From the NCBI RefSeq assembly GCF_900104695.1, contig NZ_FNSW01000001.1, forward strand, positions 1,054,001 to 1,118,000: a stretch of 64,000 bases of DNA, given 5' to 3'. Shown here in pieces: positions 16,303-24,095 of the stretch (position 1 is the first letter of the stretch; the number at the start of each line of letters is the position of its first letter). Origin of the DNA: Paenibacillus sp. GP183. GTDB taxonomy: Bacteria > Bacillota > Bacilli > Paenibacillales > NBRC-103111. A program made the translations under genes and the position numbers. Below the pieces are notes generated by a model. That model saw only the letters and a program-made list of their open reading frames with translations, ran no database searches and was not told where the DNA came from.

Positions 16303-17103
16303 TTAGACGAAGGAATGCGGCTTCTCTGCAACTATATACAAATAATCCCCCAACTCACTTACATAACTTTTGGATCTCTGTTTAAAAATCCCTGATTTCA
16401 AATCTTCTTCTAATTTCTTCGTTCCTTCATTGACCTCATCCTCGCACGCTAAAGAAGCAAATGAAGAGATGCCATTACGCACTTCTGGTCTCAAATAAAT
16501 CTCAGGCCGGTATTTACCGCTGTACAGAAAAAAATCCTGTAAATTTGGTTGTATCATAAAACTCTCATATCCAAGCATTTGAAAACCACTGTCTAATAAT
16601 GCCTTCTCAACCGCCAGAGTATTTGGCATTTGGGAAATGGATGCATTCATCATCTCCGGAAAATACTCTTTTAACCAATACCTCTGCATCTGCTCGGGCG
16701 AAGATGTGAAAATAACAAATCGGCTTCCCTCGCATAAGATTCGATTTATCTCTTTAAAACTGTTTACTAGATCACGAAAATGGTGAATGGCTAATATACA
16801 TACAGCCCCATTAAATTGACCATCAAGAAACGTCATATTCTCCACATCTGATAAATACCATTCAAGTTCTTTGCTTTTTTTTCTTGCGGAATCAATCATC
16901 AGCGGAGATAAATCCATCCCGCAAACATTTAGTCCTAGATTATGTAAAGCTAATGTATAATTTCCAGAGCCACAAGCAATGTCAATCACAGGTCTGCTAT
17001 CAAATATTTGCAGATGATTTTGTAACCTTCTTGTTATTTCTGGATCAGCCTTTCTAGTTGTATCATATCCAACTCCTATAAGATCATAAATTGGTCTGCT
17101 CAT
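16303..17103 (-). CDS. Class I SAM-dependent methyltransferase
   Basis: 266 residues, Methyltransf_11/25 type. SAM motif I VIDIACGSGNYTLAL near residue 40, the acidic post-I position in GMDLSPLMIDSARK, and motif LSDVENMTFLDGQFNGAVCILAIHHF near 80-110. C-terminal ~120 residues are not recognisable. Ribosome site GAGGAGG. Substrate cannot be inferred. First of a run of unrelated, AT-rich, same-strand genes. Confidence 0.88.
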   Translation of the reverse strand: MSRPIYDLIGVGYDTTRKADPEITRRLQNHLQIFDSRPVIDIACGSGNYTLALHNLGLNVCGMDLSPLMIDSARKKSKELEWYLSDVENMTFLDGQFNGAVCILAIHHFRDLVNSFKEINRILCEGSRFVIFTSSPEQMQRYWLKEYFPEMMNASISQMPNTLAVEKALLDSGFQMLGYESFMIQPNLQDFFLYSGKYRPEIYLRPEVRNGISSFASLACEDEVNEGTKKLEEDLKSGIFKQRSKSYVSELGDYLYIVAEKPHSFV

Positions 17104-17197
17104 ATTTCCTCCTCTTCTGATTTAAATTTCCTTATAAACAAACACTCTGTACTTATTATTATTCATTTCAGCAACCTCTGTTATCTTCTCCATTAAC

Positions 17198-17722
17198 TTA
17201 CCAACCACTTCTATTTATTAGAGATTCTATTTGAGAAATGTGATGTAGATTATGCCATACAAACCGATGAAGTGCTGTATCGATTGTAATACTCCCTAGT
17301 ACTTGGGTTCTTAATTTTCTTTGAAAGTCACTCGGTTTTAAACCATTAACGAGAATAAGGATCCGACTGTGTAATGTTTCAAGTAGAAAAAGTGAGTTTT
17401 CAATCGGGACATCCCTATAATCGTTTAACTCTGCAAATAAATCTTCTCGATAAGTACTCGACATCGGCTCTTCTTCGGTTAACGCCCTCTTAAGCCTTAA
17501 ATATGCGTTCATATCATTATCAGCTAAGTGATGTATGATTTGTTTGATTGTCCAACCATTTTGATGAAAAGGGATATTAAGCTGGTCAGACTTGAGATCC
17601 TTTATGATATTTCTTAATTTCTTTGTGATTTCTGGGATCTGATTGATGAAATTGACCCTATCCTCGAAAGTAGGATTGATTATGGGTTCAAACTGACCAA
17701 TGGGAAAACGTATTTTATCCAT
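17198..17722 (-). CDS. DinB/YfiT family metal-dependent enzyme (putative bacillithiol transferase)
   Basis: 174 residues, starting MDKIRFPIGQFEP, which is the characteristic YfiT N-terminus. Metal-binding histidines are visible in IKQIIHHLADNDMNAYLRLK and WHNLHHISQIESL. This DinB subfamily includes bacillithiol S-transferases such as BstA. Start at ATG 17722 behind AAGGAGG, 7 bases past the stop of the small membrane protein gene. Confidence 0.9.
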   Translation of the reverse strand: MDKIRFPIGQFEPIINPTFEDRVNFINQIPEITKKLRNIIKDLKSDQLNIPFHQNGWTIKQIIHHLADNDMNAYLRLKRALTEEEPMSSTYREDLFAELNDYRDVPIENSLFLLETLHSRILILVNGLKPSDFQRKLRTQVLGSITIDTALHRFVWHNLHHISQIESLINRSGW

Positions 17723-17729
17723 CAGAATT

Positions 17730-17897
17730 CTACCTCCTTGCAAGGAAACGAGCAATGAGTAAGAACCATAAGGGAAGCATGAAAGCAGTTGGAACTAATA
17801 TGACCCATGGAGCATGAGGCAGGAAGGAGTAGAGTAAGGCTGTGCCATAAGCGAGGTATACGATCCCTTTTGAGGAGACAGAATGGGCTTCATCCAT
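17730..17897 (-). CDS. Small membrane protein
   Basis: 55 residues with two hydrophobic segments (GIVYLAYGTALLYSFLP and WVILVPTAFMLPLWFLLIA) and a basic C-terminus RFLARR. Start ATG 17897 behind GAAGGAG. Not recognised. Ends 7 bases before the YfiT-like start, so the two are probably co-transcribed. Confidence 0.65.
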   Translation of the reverse strand: MDEAHSVSSKGIVYLAYGTALLYSFLPHAPWVILVPTAFMLPLWFLLIARFLARR

Positions 17898-17947
17898 AAG
17901 ATAACACTCCTTCATTCATTGATAAAATGCGGATCATAAGCCTCATC

Positions 17948-18610
17948 TTAGATCAACTCATATAATTCATTTAATCTTTCAATGGAATGCAATGGTTTGG
18001 CTGTTAAACCATCTTTCCAGGGTTGATTTACTTTCATCCAAATAGTCTTCATTCCGATTTTTGCTGCACCTTCGATATCGTTAACAGGATGATCTCCTAT
18101 AAAAATGCATTGTTCCGGACTTAATTCCAGCTTCCTTAATGCCAATTCAAATATCTTTGGATCTGGTTTCTTGATCCCTGCTTCTTCTGAAACTATGATC
18201 AGATCAAAATCATTTCTGATTTCTAATTGATCGATCTTCCCATATTGAATTACGGTTTTGCCATTTGTTATTAATCCCGTTTTGTATTTCTTTCTTAGGT
18301 GCTGAACTATTTCTCTGGCATGCTCCATTAAGACTGCATTTTTAACATATTCCGTGCTGTAGAAATCTAATAATTCCGTCTTAAGTGGTTTCAATTCCCA
18401 AGGTAATTCTTCAAGTAGTTCAGAAAACAATTCCTGTTTATCTTTGTATCCGTCTTGATCAAGATAAATGATTCGGTCGAATATTTCTTGTTTCATTTCG
18501 AAATGATCGAAATAAGTTTTCAGAAATGAGTTAATAAAATTATTGAAGGTGCTCGTTCGATCCAAAATAGTATTGTCCAAATCAAAAAGGATTGCTTTGA
18601 TATTATTCAT
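17948..18610 (-). CDS. HAD-superfamily hydrolase, subfamily IA
   Basis: 220 residues. HAD motifs in order: ILFDLDNTILD (nucleophile Asp and acid/base Asp), GLITNG (motif II), KKPDPKIF (motif III Lys) and FIGDHPVNDIEGA (motif IV). Resembles YjjG/YfnB pyrimidine nucleotidases and other small-phosphate phosphatases; substrate unknown. Start ATG 18610 behind GGAGGG; overlaps the end of the GIY-YIG gene by 8 bases. Confidence 0.9.
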   Translation of the reverse strand: MNNIKAILFDLDNTILDRTSTFNNFINSFLKTYFDHFEMKQEIFDRIIYLDQDGYKDKQELFSELLEELPWELKPLKTELLDFYSTEYVKNAVLMEHAREIVQHLRKKYKTGLITNGKTVIQYGKIDQLEIRNDFDLIIVSEEAGIKKPDPKIFELALRKLELSPEQCIFIGDHPVNDIEGAAKIGMKTIWMKVNQPWKDGLTAKPLHSIERLNELYELI

Positions 18611-19244
18611 GTTTCCCTCCGCTGTTTGGTGCTGCAATCATTCTACATTCTTGTCTAAGGCTCACGAGTTCTTTCAATTTATTTGGGTTCTGTCTTATGT
18701 TTAGTATGGGTTTTGCTTCTAAAATTAGTTTAATCTCGATATCATTCAGCAGTTCAGATTTCATGGCTATCCAGTTTATTATTAGATTCTTATTTATCCA
18801 GTCAATAATTCTTAAGGTGTCATCATCAGAAAATTTATAGTTTGCACCGTTTCGGCTATGGCTTAATGATCCAATTACAGGTCGATAACCAAAGATTGCA
18901 CCGATACTTCTGAAAAAAGAAGCAGGGCTTTTATGTCTTAAGTCTTGAGTAACTAACCTCTTTAATAAGCTGGTTGATGCTTGCCCAACATAGAGAATAT
19001 TGTGATCTCTGTTTATTAAGCAAGCAGAATAAGGCTCAGGAATACTTGTAATATCACGAATCATTATACAGTAAATTCCTGGTGTATTGGGAACTTCTGA
19101 TTCAGCTAATGAAGCTGCAATCACATAATTGGGATTTGTGATATTGTCCTTAAAATGATTTTGATTTTCCAAACAAGGACTTCCTTTCTTTGCCGTGACG
19201 CCGTTAATCAGCGTCAGGATCTGATTGTTACTTTTTCCATTCAT
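18603..19244 (-). CDS. GIY-YIG nuclease-like protein
   Basis: 213 residues. A GIY-YIG core is visible: NTPGIYCIMIRD (GIY) then HNILYVGQASTSLLKRL (YVG in place of YIG, with the following Arg), and LNDIEIKLILEAKPILNIRQNP containing the conserved Glu and Asn. Such single-domain proteins occur in DNA repair, mobile elements and stand-alone nucleases of unknown role. The start ATG lies inside the last codons of the DJ-1 gene (17-base overlap), so it is translationally coupled and under the same ZTP riboswitch. Confidence 0.72.
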   Translation of the reverse strand: MNGKSNNQILTLINGVTAKKGSPCLENQNHFKDNITNPNYVIAASLAESEVPNTPGIYCIMIRDITSIPEPYSACLINRDHNILYVGQASTSLLKRLVTQDLRHKSPASFFRSIGAIFGYRPVIGSLSHSRNGANYKFSDDDTLRIIDWINKNLIINWIAMKSELLNDIEIKLILEAKPILNIRQNPNKLKELVSLRQECRMIAAPNSGGKHE

Positions 19245-19815
19245 ACTCTAGTTTTGATGCTGTATCAACAGCCCTTTCAATTCCCAACAGCTTTGAAACA
19301 ACATAAAGGGACGCATCGATTCCGGCAGTTACACCAGCTGACATGATGATTTTTCCATTATCAACGTATCTAAGGTCTTCAACAATCCTGGAATTGCTCG
19401 GTGCCGCTTGACGTAATAAATCTATTGCTCTTCGATTTGTTATTATACTCAATCCGTCTAATAAATTCGCTTTTGCCAAAAGCAAAGCTCCTGTGCATAC
19501 AGATAACACCAGCTCAGCCGTGCTAGCCGTATTATTTATCCAAGTTGTAAGTGATTCATTATACATTTCTGTTCGGGAACCTATTCCACCAGGAACAATT
19601 AGTATATCTGGAGGTGGGCAATCATCAAAGCTGTACTTGGGATAAATAGTAAATCCACTGATCGTGTTCAAGGGTTGTACCTTTTCACTTACCGTGTAAA
19701 CACGAAAATCTTTCCCCCAATTGCTTGCTGTAGCAAAAACATCAAAGGGACCTACAAAGTCTAATCCATCCACTTTCTCATACACCAAAACAGCTACATT
19801 CCTAGCTCGTTCCAT
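19228..19815 (-). CDS. DJ-1/PfpI family protein (class I glutamine amidotransferase-like)
   Basis: 195 residues. Flavodoxin-like fold with nucleophile elbow VLSVCTGALLLAKANLLDG (Cys near residue 101) and the preceding acidic residues of the family; ILIVPGGIGSRTEM near residue 70 is typical. Related proteins include isonitrile hydratase and the sensor half of GATase1-type AraC regulators. Start ATG 19815 behind AAGGAG. Unusually, it is preceded by a ZTP riboswitch and terminator, which ties it to purine/one-carbon stress. Function unknown. Confidence 0.85.
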   Translation of the reverse strand: MERARNVAVLVYEKVDGLDFVGPFDVFATASNWGKDFRVYTVSEKVQPLNTISGFTIYPKYSFDDCPPPDILIVPGGIGSRTEMYNESLTTWINNTASTAELVLSVCTGALLLAKANLLDGLSIITNRRAIDLLRQAAPSNSRIVEDLRYVDNGKIIMSAGVTAGIDASLYVVSKLLGIERAVDTASKLEYEWKK

Positions 19816-19830
19816 CGCAATCCATCTCCT

Positions 19831-19869
19831 TAAAATAGAAAAGTATTTGATCATAGGATCAAATACTTT
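19831..19869 (-). terminator. Riboswitch expression-platform terminator
   Basis: Perfect 13-bp stem AAAGTATTTGATC / GATCAAATACTTT (19840-19852 and 19857-19869) with a 4-base loop. On the reverse strand it is followed by TTTTCTATTTT. Its 5' arm begins directly at the end of the ZTP aptamer, the usual geometry for a ligand-controlled terminator. Confidence 0.9.
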
Positions 19870-19942
19870 GCCCAGGCGAACGGCTGCTATGAATATGTGC
19901 TCCCCCGTAGTCATCTACGTTATCGCCAGTCGCACATACCAA
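19868..19942 (-). ncRNA. ZTP (pfl motif) riboswitch aptamer
   Basis: The reverse-strand RNA contains the two conserved parts of the pfl RNA in order: GCGACTGGCGATA, a short hairpin CGTAG-ATGA-CTACG, then GGGGGAGC, and after a linker GCCGTTCGCCTGGGCA. The helix P1 TATGTGC/GCACATA closes the first part. These motifs define the ZTP riboswitch, which senses the purine/folate alarmone ZTP (AICAR triphosphate) and normally turns genes on by blocking a terminator. Here it precedes a DJ-1/PfpI gene. Confidence 0.88.
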
Positions 19943-19955
19943 ATATTTACTGTTG

Positions 19956-19983
19956 ATTATATCTGAAAATTGCAAAATGTCAA
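19956..19983 (-). promoter_or_regulatory. Promoter of the ZTP-riboswitch transcript
   Basis: Reverse-strand -35 TTGACA (19983-19978), 16-base spacer, -10 TATAAT (19961-19956). Start near 19949, 7 bases before the aptamer P1. Confidence 0.75.
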
Positions 19984-20058
19984 CTAACGAATATACAAGG
20001 GATTACTCGCCGATACGAGCTGCCTTTGATCAACTATTTCAAAATATCTCAAATCCAT

Positions 20059-20574
20059 TCAAAAATTCTGATAAATCATTTCGTTGTTATTATTAAATAC
20101 TTCAACTTTCGCTTTAGATGAATTGGTTAACTTGCCAGTTGGGTGATCTACTATAAAAGCCTTTTCATGATTCATTGTTATTTCTACTATGCTTCCATCT
20201 TCAAATTTTATTTTCATTTTTCGTCCTTGTTCGAGTACATCTTTTCGGTGAACGATTACTCCTATAAATGATGTTTCTTGTGTCACTGCAATTACGTCTA
20301 CTCGTTCTGGTGCACCTCCCCATGAACTTCCAATATACTGAGGTTTGTTATCATTAGTTATAGATAAACTGTAACCAGAGTTATCACCCAAAACAATTGC
20401 ATGATCATTATAGTACTTTATTGCCAAAGCTTTTCCATGAATATCTTGAAAGTTTACTAATTCTTGTTCAGTAGGTGTTCTACTTATTATAGGGTTACTT
20501 GTTCCCTGAAGTTTTAAGCTTGGAAAAAAGAAAACTATGATTACGAGCAAAAATAAAACAACTTTGATTTTCAT
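20059..20574 (-). CDS. Hypothetical secreted protein
   Basis: 171 residues with a signal-peptide-like N-terminus (MKIKVVLFLLVIIVFFFPSL). The rest looks like a small beta-rich extracellular domain, with no recognised family. Start ATG 20574 behind GGAAGG. No lipobox. AT-rich like its neighbours. Confidence 0.7.
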   Translation of the reverse strand: MKIKVVLFLLVIIVFFFPSLKLQGTSNPIISRTPTEQELVNFQDIHGKALAIKYYNDHAIVLGDNSGYSLSITNDNKPQYIGSSWGGAPERVDVIAVTQETSFIGVIVHRKDVLEQGRKMKIKFEDGSIVEITMNHEKAFIVDHPTGKLTNSSKAKVEVFNNNNEMIYQNF

Positions 20575-20588
20575 GATTTTTCCTTCCA

Positions 20589-20747
20589 TTAAGTCCTGTT
20601 CTTCGCCGTCTTTACTTCACGTTTCTTCATAATCTCTTTAGATTCCCATATTCTTGTTTCACCCGGTGGGTATATTCCTTTTGTCTGTCGTAGTCGTCTC
20701 CGATCAACTTTAGCTGCTCTAATGAATTGTAGTGAAACTTCTTCGAG
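20589..20747 (-). pseudogene. Possible protein remnant in frame after a HAD stop
   Basis: Immediately after the stop of the HAD gene at 20748, the same frame stays open for 52 codons (LEEVSLQFIRAAKVDRRRLR and later IYPPGETRIWESKEIMKKRE). The composition looks protein-like, but there is no start or ribosome site. It could be the tail of a decayed gene. Family not recognised. Confidence 0.3.
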
Positions 20748-21419
20748 TTAGTTAATGAGTCTGTTCTTAACATTAATATTTTCAATTAATTCTTCTAAAT
20801 CCATATCAGCCATAGACTCAATCATTAAATCATAATCAGCAAATTCAAAATGTCTTGTTACATCGTTTGGAACAACTACACAATTTAACCCTGCAGCTTT
20901 AGCCGCTTTAAATCCATTGAGTGAGTCTTCGAAGGATATGGCTTGCTTCCTTTCGACTTCCAATGCTTCTAAGGCCTTGATATATAATTCTGGATCTGGT
21001 TTTACATTTTTTACATTATCCGATGTTTGGACTGTATCAAAGTATTCTGCTATTTTGTATCTCGTTAAAAGTGGTTCTATCCAAGATAGTGATGAACTTG
21101 AAGCAAGACCGATCCTAAGATTTAACCGTCTGGCATTAATCAAATATTCTACTACTCCTGGTCTTAATTCAGATTGTTCTAGTAATAATGCATAATCTCT
21201 TTTAAATTTACTTCTAACCTCTTCCATATCTACTTCCACTTGTTCGGATAAGTATGTATAAGGATTAAATAGCTGAAATGATGTTCCAATACATTGAGCA
21301 TATACTGGCAGCAGCAATTCAATCCCATATCCTTGATAAATCTCTTTAAAAGCCATATATGATGGTGTTTCCGTATCTATAATTAAACCATCAAAATCGA
21401 AAATAACTGCTTTTATCAT
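20748..21419 (-). CDS. HAD-superfamily hydrolase, beta-phosphoglucomutase/phosphatase-like
   Basis: 223 residues. Motif I IFDFDGLIIDTE, motif II ASSSS, motif III KPDPELYIKALEAL, and FEDSLNGFKAAKAAGL (motif IV). The DFDGLIIDTE and EDSLNG signatures are typical of the PgmB/YcjU-like branch acting on sugar phosphates. Ribosome site AAGAAGG. Last of a tight four-gene unit (HAD, zinc-PLC-like, DinB, HAD). Confidence 0.9.
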   Translation of the reverse strand: MIKAVIFDFDGLIIDTETPSYMAFKEIYQGYGIELLLPVYAQCIGTSFQLFNPYTYLSEQVEVDMEEVRSKFKRDYALLLEQSELRPGVVEYLINARRLNLRIGLASSSSLSWIEPLLTRYKIAEYFDTVQTSDNVKNVKPDPELYIKALEALEVERKQAISFEDSLNGFKAAKAAGLNCVVVPNDVTRHFEFADYDLMIESMADMDLEELIENINVKNRLIN

Positions 21420-21441
21420 TCTTTGTCCTTCTTTCTCATAG

Positions 21442-21981
21442 TCAGTCTTTTTGCTGTACCTTCAATCTCTTTTTTATCAATCTAATCTGGCCTCTATGAT
21501 TAATTTCATCTTCAAAAACGTGAAACCACATAAAATAATAATTTGCCGGTTTGTTATGCCAGAATGGTTCTTCTTTATCTAACCAGTCATCATTAACTGT
21601 TTTGAACAATTCATAAGTTCTGAGTCTAACATCTTTCATACGGTTTAAATAAAAATTCAAATCATTTCCCTTAATTTTTTCTCGTCCTTCTTCTCCTAAA
21701 TTTAATGCTGGTCCCCATTCGGATAATTCTTCTTCTGATAAGTCTCTTCTTTCAAAAGTTTCAACTTGATAAGCAAATTCAACCCCTGCAAAGTGCAATA
21801 ATAATGCACCAATCGAATTGCTCTGAGGATCTATTAAATAATCCAGCTGATCCATTGTAAGATCCTTGACTGATTGGAAAGTTGTATGTCTTGCGTAATT
21901 CATCATAGATATTAAACGACTGATTTGAGGTGAAAAGCCAGGAATATCGGTGATGAGGTAGATCTTATCCATGTTTATCAT
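21442..21981 (-). CDS. DinB family protein
   Basis: 179 residues, DinB/DUF664 four-helix fold. Putative metal histidines are in LLLHFAGVEFAYQVE and MWFHVFEDEINHRGQIRL. Second DinB-type protein in this stretch. Start ATG 21981 behind GGAGGG; the ATG overlaps the stop of the upstream gene (ATGA), so translation is coupled. Confidence 0.87.
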   Translation of the reverse strand: MINMDKIYLITDIPGFSPQISRLISMMNYARHTTFQSVKDLTMDQLDYLIDPQSNSIGALLLHFAGVEFAYQVETFERRDLSEEELSEWGPALNLGEEGREKIKGNDLNFYLNRMKDVRLRTYELFKTVNDDWLDKEEPFWHNKPANYYFMWFHVFEDEINHRGQIRLIKKRLKVQQKD

Positions 21982-22628
21982 ATTGAGTCCCTCCAAGTGT
22001 TTGTTTGAATTTCATTAAATAATGCATTGAGTTCGTTTGATGTCTTTAAAATAAAATTACTCACAATATCTCCTGTAAAATAGATTGGCTTGATCTTTGG
22101 TTCATTTCTATCATCTCGAAGCCAGTCTAACTTTAAATCTCTATACTGACTTACTTCAGTTTCCGTAACAAATGGTTCAATTGTAAATGCTTTAGATTGC
22201 TGCAATTCACTTATAATGCAACGAGCCCAATCCTCAGACCTCAACAAATTAAATTCTACTTGACTAACTTCATTATTGTATATTTTTCTTATGTCATTTT
22301 TATCACTTCGATAATTACTCTCGAAATCAGTATAAACTGTCTCGGTCCATCTCAAATCTGCGTAAATATGAGCAAAATACCCCAATATGTACTCTTTCCA
22401 AGTAGTTACATTACTTTTTTCTAAGTAATACAAACAATTTGTTTTAATTATCTCTATGCTTGGAAATCTGTCTTCAATAATCAGATGGATAATCCCCTTA
22501 TCTTTCCTAGTCGCATTGTCTCTCATATGTATAGCATCCGGAGCAATACTACCTAATAAAAAATTAGGAGAAGCATTTAATAAAGATACATTTGTTGCAA
22601 TTGCAAAATGCACCATAGGCCATGGCAT
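21978..22628 (-). CDS. Zinc-dependent phospholipase C-like protein
   Basis: 216 residues, resembling the Zn_dep_PLPC family (PF00882): PMVHFAIATNVS at the N-terminus, FLLGSIAPDAIHMR near residue 30, and EYILGYFAHIYADLRWTETVY near residue 85, each with candidate zinc His/Asp ligands. No signal peptide, so it is probably cytoplasmic, unlike the secreted PlcB. Start ATG 22628 with GGAGG 11 bases upstream. Confidence 0.78.
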   Translation of the reverse strand: MPWPMVHFAIATNVSLLNASPNFLLGSIAPDAIHMRDNATRKDKGIIHLIIEDRFPSIEIIKTNCLYYLEKSNVTTWKEYILGYFAHIYADLRWTETVYTDFESNYRSDKNDIRKIYNNEVSQVEFNLLRSEDWARCIISELQQSKAFTIEPFVTETEVSQYRDLKLDWLRDDRNEPKIKPIYFTGDIVSNFILKTSNELNALFNEIQTNTWRDSI

Positions 22629-22650
22629 TTGGTAACAAGCCTCCATTGTA

Positions 22651-23307
22651 TTACATATCTTTCATTTTATTAATTAATGACTTTAGATCTTCTGTTCTTG
22701 TAAAAATGTGGTCTGGTTCCATTAAAAAATTTGTGGTTTGCACTGTTTCAAACCAATTGGCACCTATAGTTAAGATATTTGCTGACTTCCCTGCCATAAT
22801 ATCTGCATTACTATCACCGACAAAAACTACTTCATGTGATCTTAGATCCATTAGCTGTATTGCTTTAAAAATCCCTTCTGGATCTGGTTTGGGTTTAGTA
22901 ACTTCATCTCCTGTTATAGACATTATAAAGAAATCCGAAATACCAAAGTTTTTGAGACAGATATCTAAACATCTTCTGCTTTTACCGGTTATTATCGCCA
23001 TTTTTATATTTTGTCGGAACAAATCTTTAATAAGGTCTACAATTTCACTCGGCATTTTTACCATTTCATGAAAATGGTTTTCATAGATTTCATAGTAATG
23101 TTCAATTGCTGAATCCACCAATTCCTTGTTTGTAATATTAAGTTTAATAATTTCTTCTTCTGTTGGCCCAAAAGTATTTATTATTTCTTCGTTGTTCATT
23201 AGCTTGTTTTCATACTTTTGGAATACAGACCTAAACGCACAAAATGTTAAAGGTAATGTATCTGCTAATGTTCCATCAAAATCGAATAGTACTGATTTAA
23301 TTGTCAT
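22651..23307 (-). CDS. HAD-superfamily hydrolase, phosphoglycolate phosphatase-like
   Basis: 218 residues. Motif I VLFDFDGTLADTLPLT, motif II AIITGKS, motif III KPKPDPEGIF, motif IV VVFVGDSNADIMAGKSA. Third HAD phosphatase within 6 kb. Start taken at ATG 23307 behind AAAGGA; ATG 23319 is an alternative. First gene of the four-gene unit. Confidence 0.9.
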   Translation of the reverse strand: MTIKSVLFDFDGTLADTLPLTFCAFRSVFQKYENKLMNNEEIINTFGPTEEEIIKLNITNKELVDSAIEHYYEIYENHFHEMVKMPSEIVDLIKDLFRQNIKMAIITGKSRRCLDICLKNFGISDFFIMSITGDEVTKPKPDPEGIFKAIQLMDLRSHEVVFVGDSNADIMAGKSANILTIGANWFETVQTTNFLMEPDHIFTRTEDLKSLINKMKDM

Positions 23308-23355
23308 TTTTATTTTCATCCTTTGATAACTTTTTTGAAAATTCAATCCAAATTA

Positions 23356-23384
23356 TTGATGCAATAATTCAGGTGTGTTATCAT
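23356..23384 (+). promoter_or_regulatory. Promoter of the candidate antitoxin RNA
   Basis: Forward-strand -35 TTGATG (23356-23361), 17-base spacer, -10 TATCAT (23379-23384). Transcription would begin near 23391, just before a stable hairpin. Confidence 0.55.
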
Positions 23385-23390
23385 ATTATT

Positions 23391-23512
23391 AAGAAAGACC
23401 AAGTGCGCTAACACTTGGTCAATACAATTGGCTTGGATGGTATATTCCCCTCAAAGTCATTCAGGAAATAAAAACCCACCTTAGGCGTTCAATCTTTGGG
23501 TGGGTTTTTACT
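23391..23512 (+). ncRNA. Candidate antisense RNA antitoxin (type I system)
   Basis: A short untranslated transcript predicted from the promoter at 23356-23384 to the terminator at 23470-23509. It begins with a strong 5' hairpin (GACCAAGTG 23397-23405 / CACTTGGTC 23412-23420) and runs convergent to the holin-like toxin gene, overlapping the toxin mRNA 3' end. This is the geometry of the txpA/RatA class in Bacillus. The RNA itself is inferred. Confidence 0.55.
23470..23509. terminator. Bidirectional terminator of the toxin/antitoxin locus
   Basis: 11-bp inverted repeat AAAAACCCACC (23470-23480) / GGTGGGTTTTT (23499-23509). U-tract in both directions, so it can end the toxin mRNA and the antisense RNA. 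Confidence 0.88.
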
Positions 23513-23603
23513 TTCTCTTGTTGTTATTACCGATGTATGTTAAAAGAGCAATAATAAACATTCCAAAAAGGAACATGATCTTTATTGCATCCTTTACTTC
23601 CAT
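23508..23603 (-). CDS. Holin-like type I toxin peptide
   Basis: 31 residues, too short for usual gene callers. A short acidic/basic start (MEVKDAIKI), one membrane segment (MFLFGMFIIALLTYI) and a basic tail (GNNNKRK) match the 'putative holin-like toxin' family (TxpA/BsrG class). These insert into the membrane and are silenced by antisense RNA. Ribosome site AAAGGAGGTGA is near perfect. Reverse-strand promoter TTGTAC-17-TAAAAT, -10 at 23660-23665. The stop codon lies inside the terminator stem, and a convergent RNA overlaps the 3' end. Confidence 0.78.
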   Translation of the reverse strand: MEVKDAIKIMFLFGMFIIALLTYIGNNNKRK

Positions 23604-23659
23604 GGCTTCACCTCCTTTCGAAGGGAAACCATGCCCACCCAAGATTCAATTGTATTTAC

Positions 23660-23688
23660 ATTTTACCTTTATTTTACTTTGGGTACAA
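23660..23688 (-). promoter_or_regulatory. Promoter of the holin-like toxin mRNA
   Basis: Reverse-strand -35 TTGTAC and -10 TAAAAT (23665-23660) with 17 bases between. Start near 23653 gives a leader of about 50 bases. The leader segment at 23634-23650 is complementary to the 3' end of the same mRNA (23488-23504). Confidence 0.6.
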
Positions 23689-23741
23689 ATGTTCTTATTC
23701 GTTTGTGTTTTCATGTTTATTCTGTTTTACTACAAAACCAA

Positions 23742-23861
23742 TTATAGTACTTGTTCTATTACTTCGTTAATAACTTCGTCAATGTCGTTTAATCCCGTAT
23801 GTTCTATTAACGACTTATTAATTCTTGTTAACTCAGGAACCATACTTTGCAGCGTCTTCAT
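23742..23861 (-). CDS. Small acidic ORF, hypothetical
   Basis: 39 codons from ATG 23861 (MKTLQSMVPELTRINKSLIE... VINEVIEQVL), with an amphipathic, protein-like pattern. The frame stays open upstream past the ATG, so a non-ATG start is possible. No clear ribosome site. It follows the 51-residue membrane protein. Not recognised; could be a small regulatory or phage-type peptide, or chance. Confidence 0.4.
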   Translation of the reverse strand: MKTLQSMVPELTRINKSLIEHTGLNDIDEVINEVIEQVL

Positions 23862-23896
23862 TATTTCTGTTTGGTCTCTACCACAACTCCAGCTCT

Positions 23897-24052
23897 CTAA
23901 CAACGAAAGTTGCGTATTTCATTATTTCGCATATATGTACTTAAAGTCAGCCCGAAAATTAATGATAATAAGATCAATCCCCCTAACGATCCGAGAAAAT
24001 ATGAAGCCAATACGGCTAATATTACTGCTATAAACGTGGCTATTATTGTCAT
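23897..24052 (-). CDS. Small membrane protein
   Basis: 51 residues from ATG 24052 behind AGAAAGGT. Two hydrophobic segments (MTIIATFIAVILAVLASYFLG and GLILLSLIFGLTLSTYM) and a charged C-terminus RNNEIRNFRC. Not recognised. It sits beside the type I toxin locus and a repeat element. Confidence 0.55.
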   Translation of the reverse strand: MTIIATFIAVILAVLASYFLGSLGGLILLSLIFGLTLSTYMRNNEIRNFRC

Positions 24053-24095
24053 GATTTTTACCTTTCTTTTTTGATTATTGACTGGCAATTTCTAT

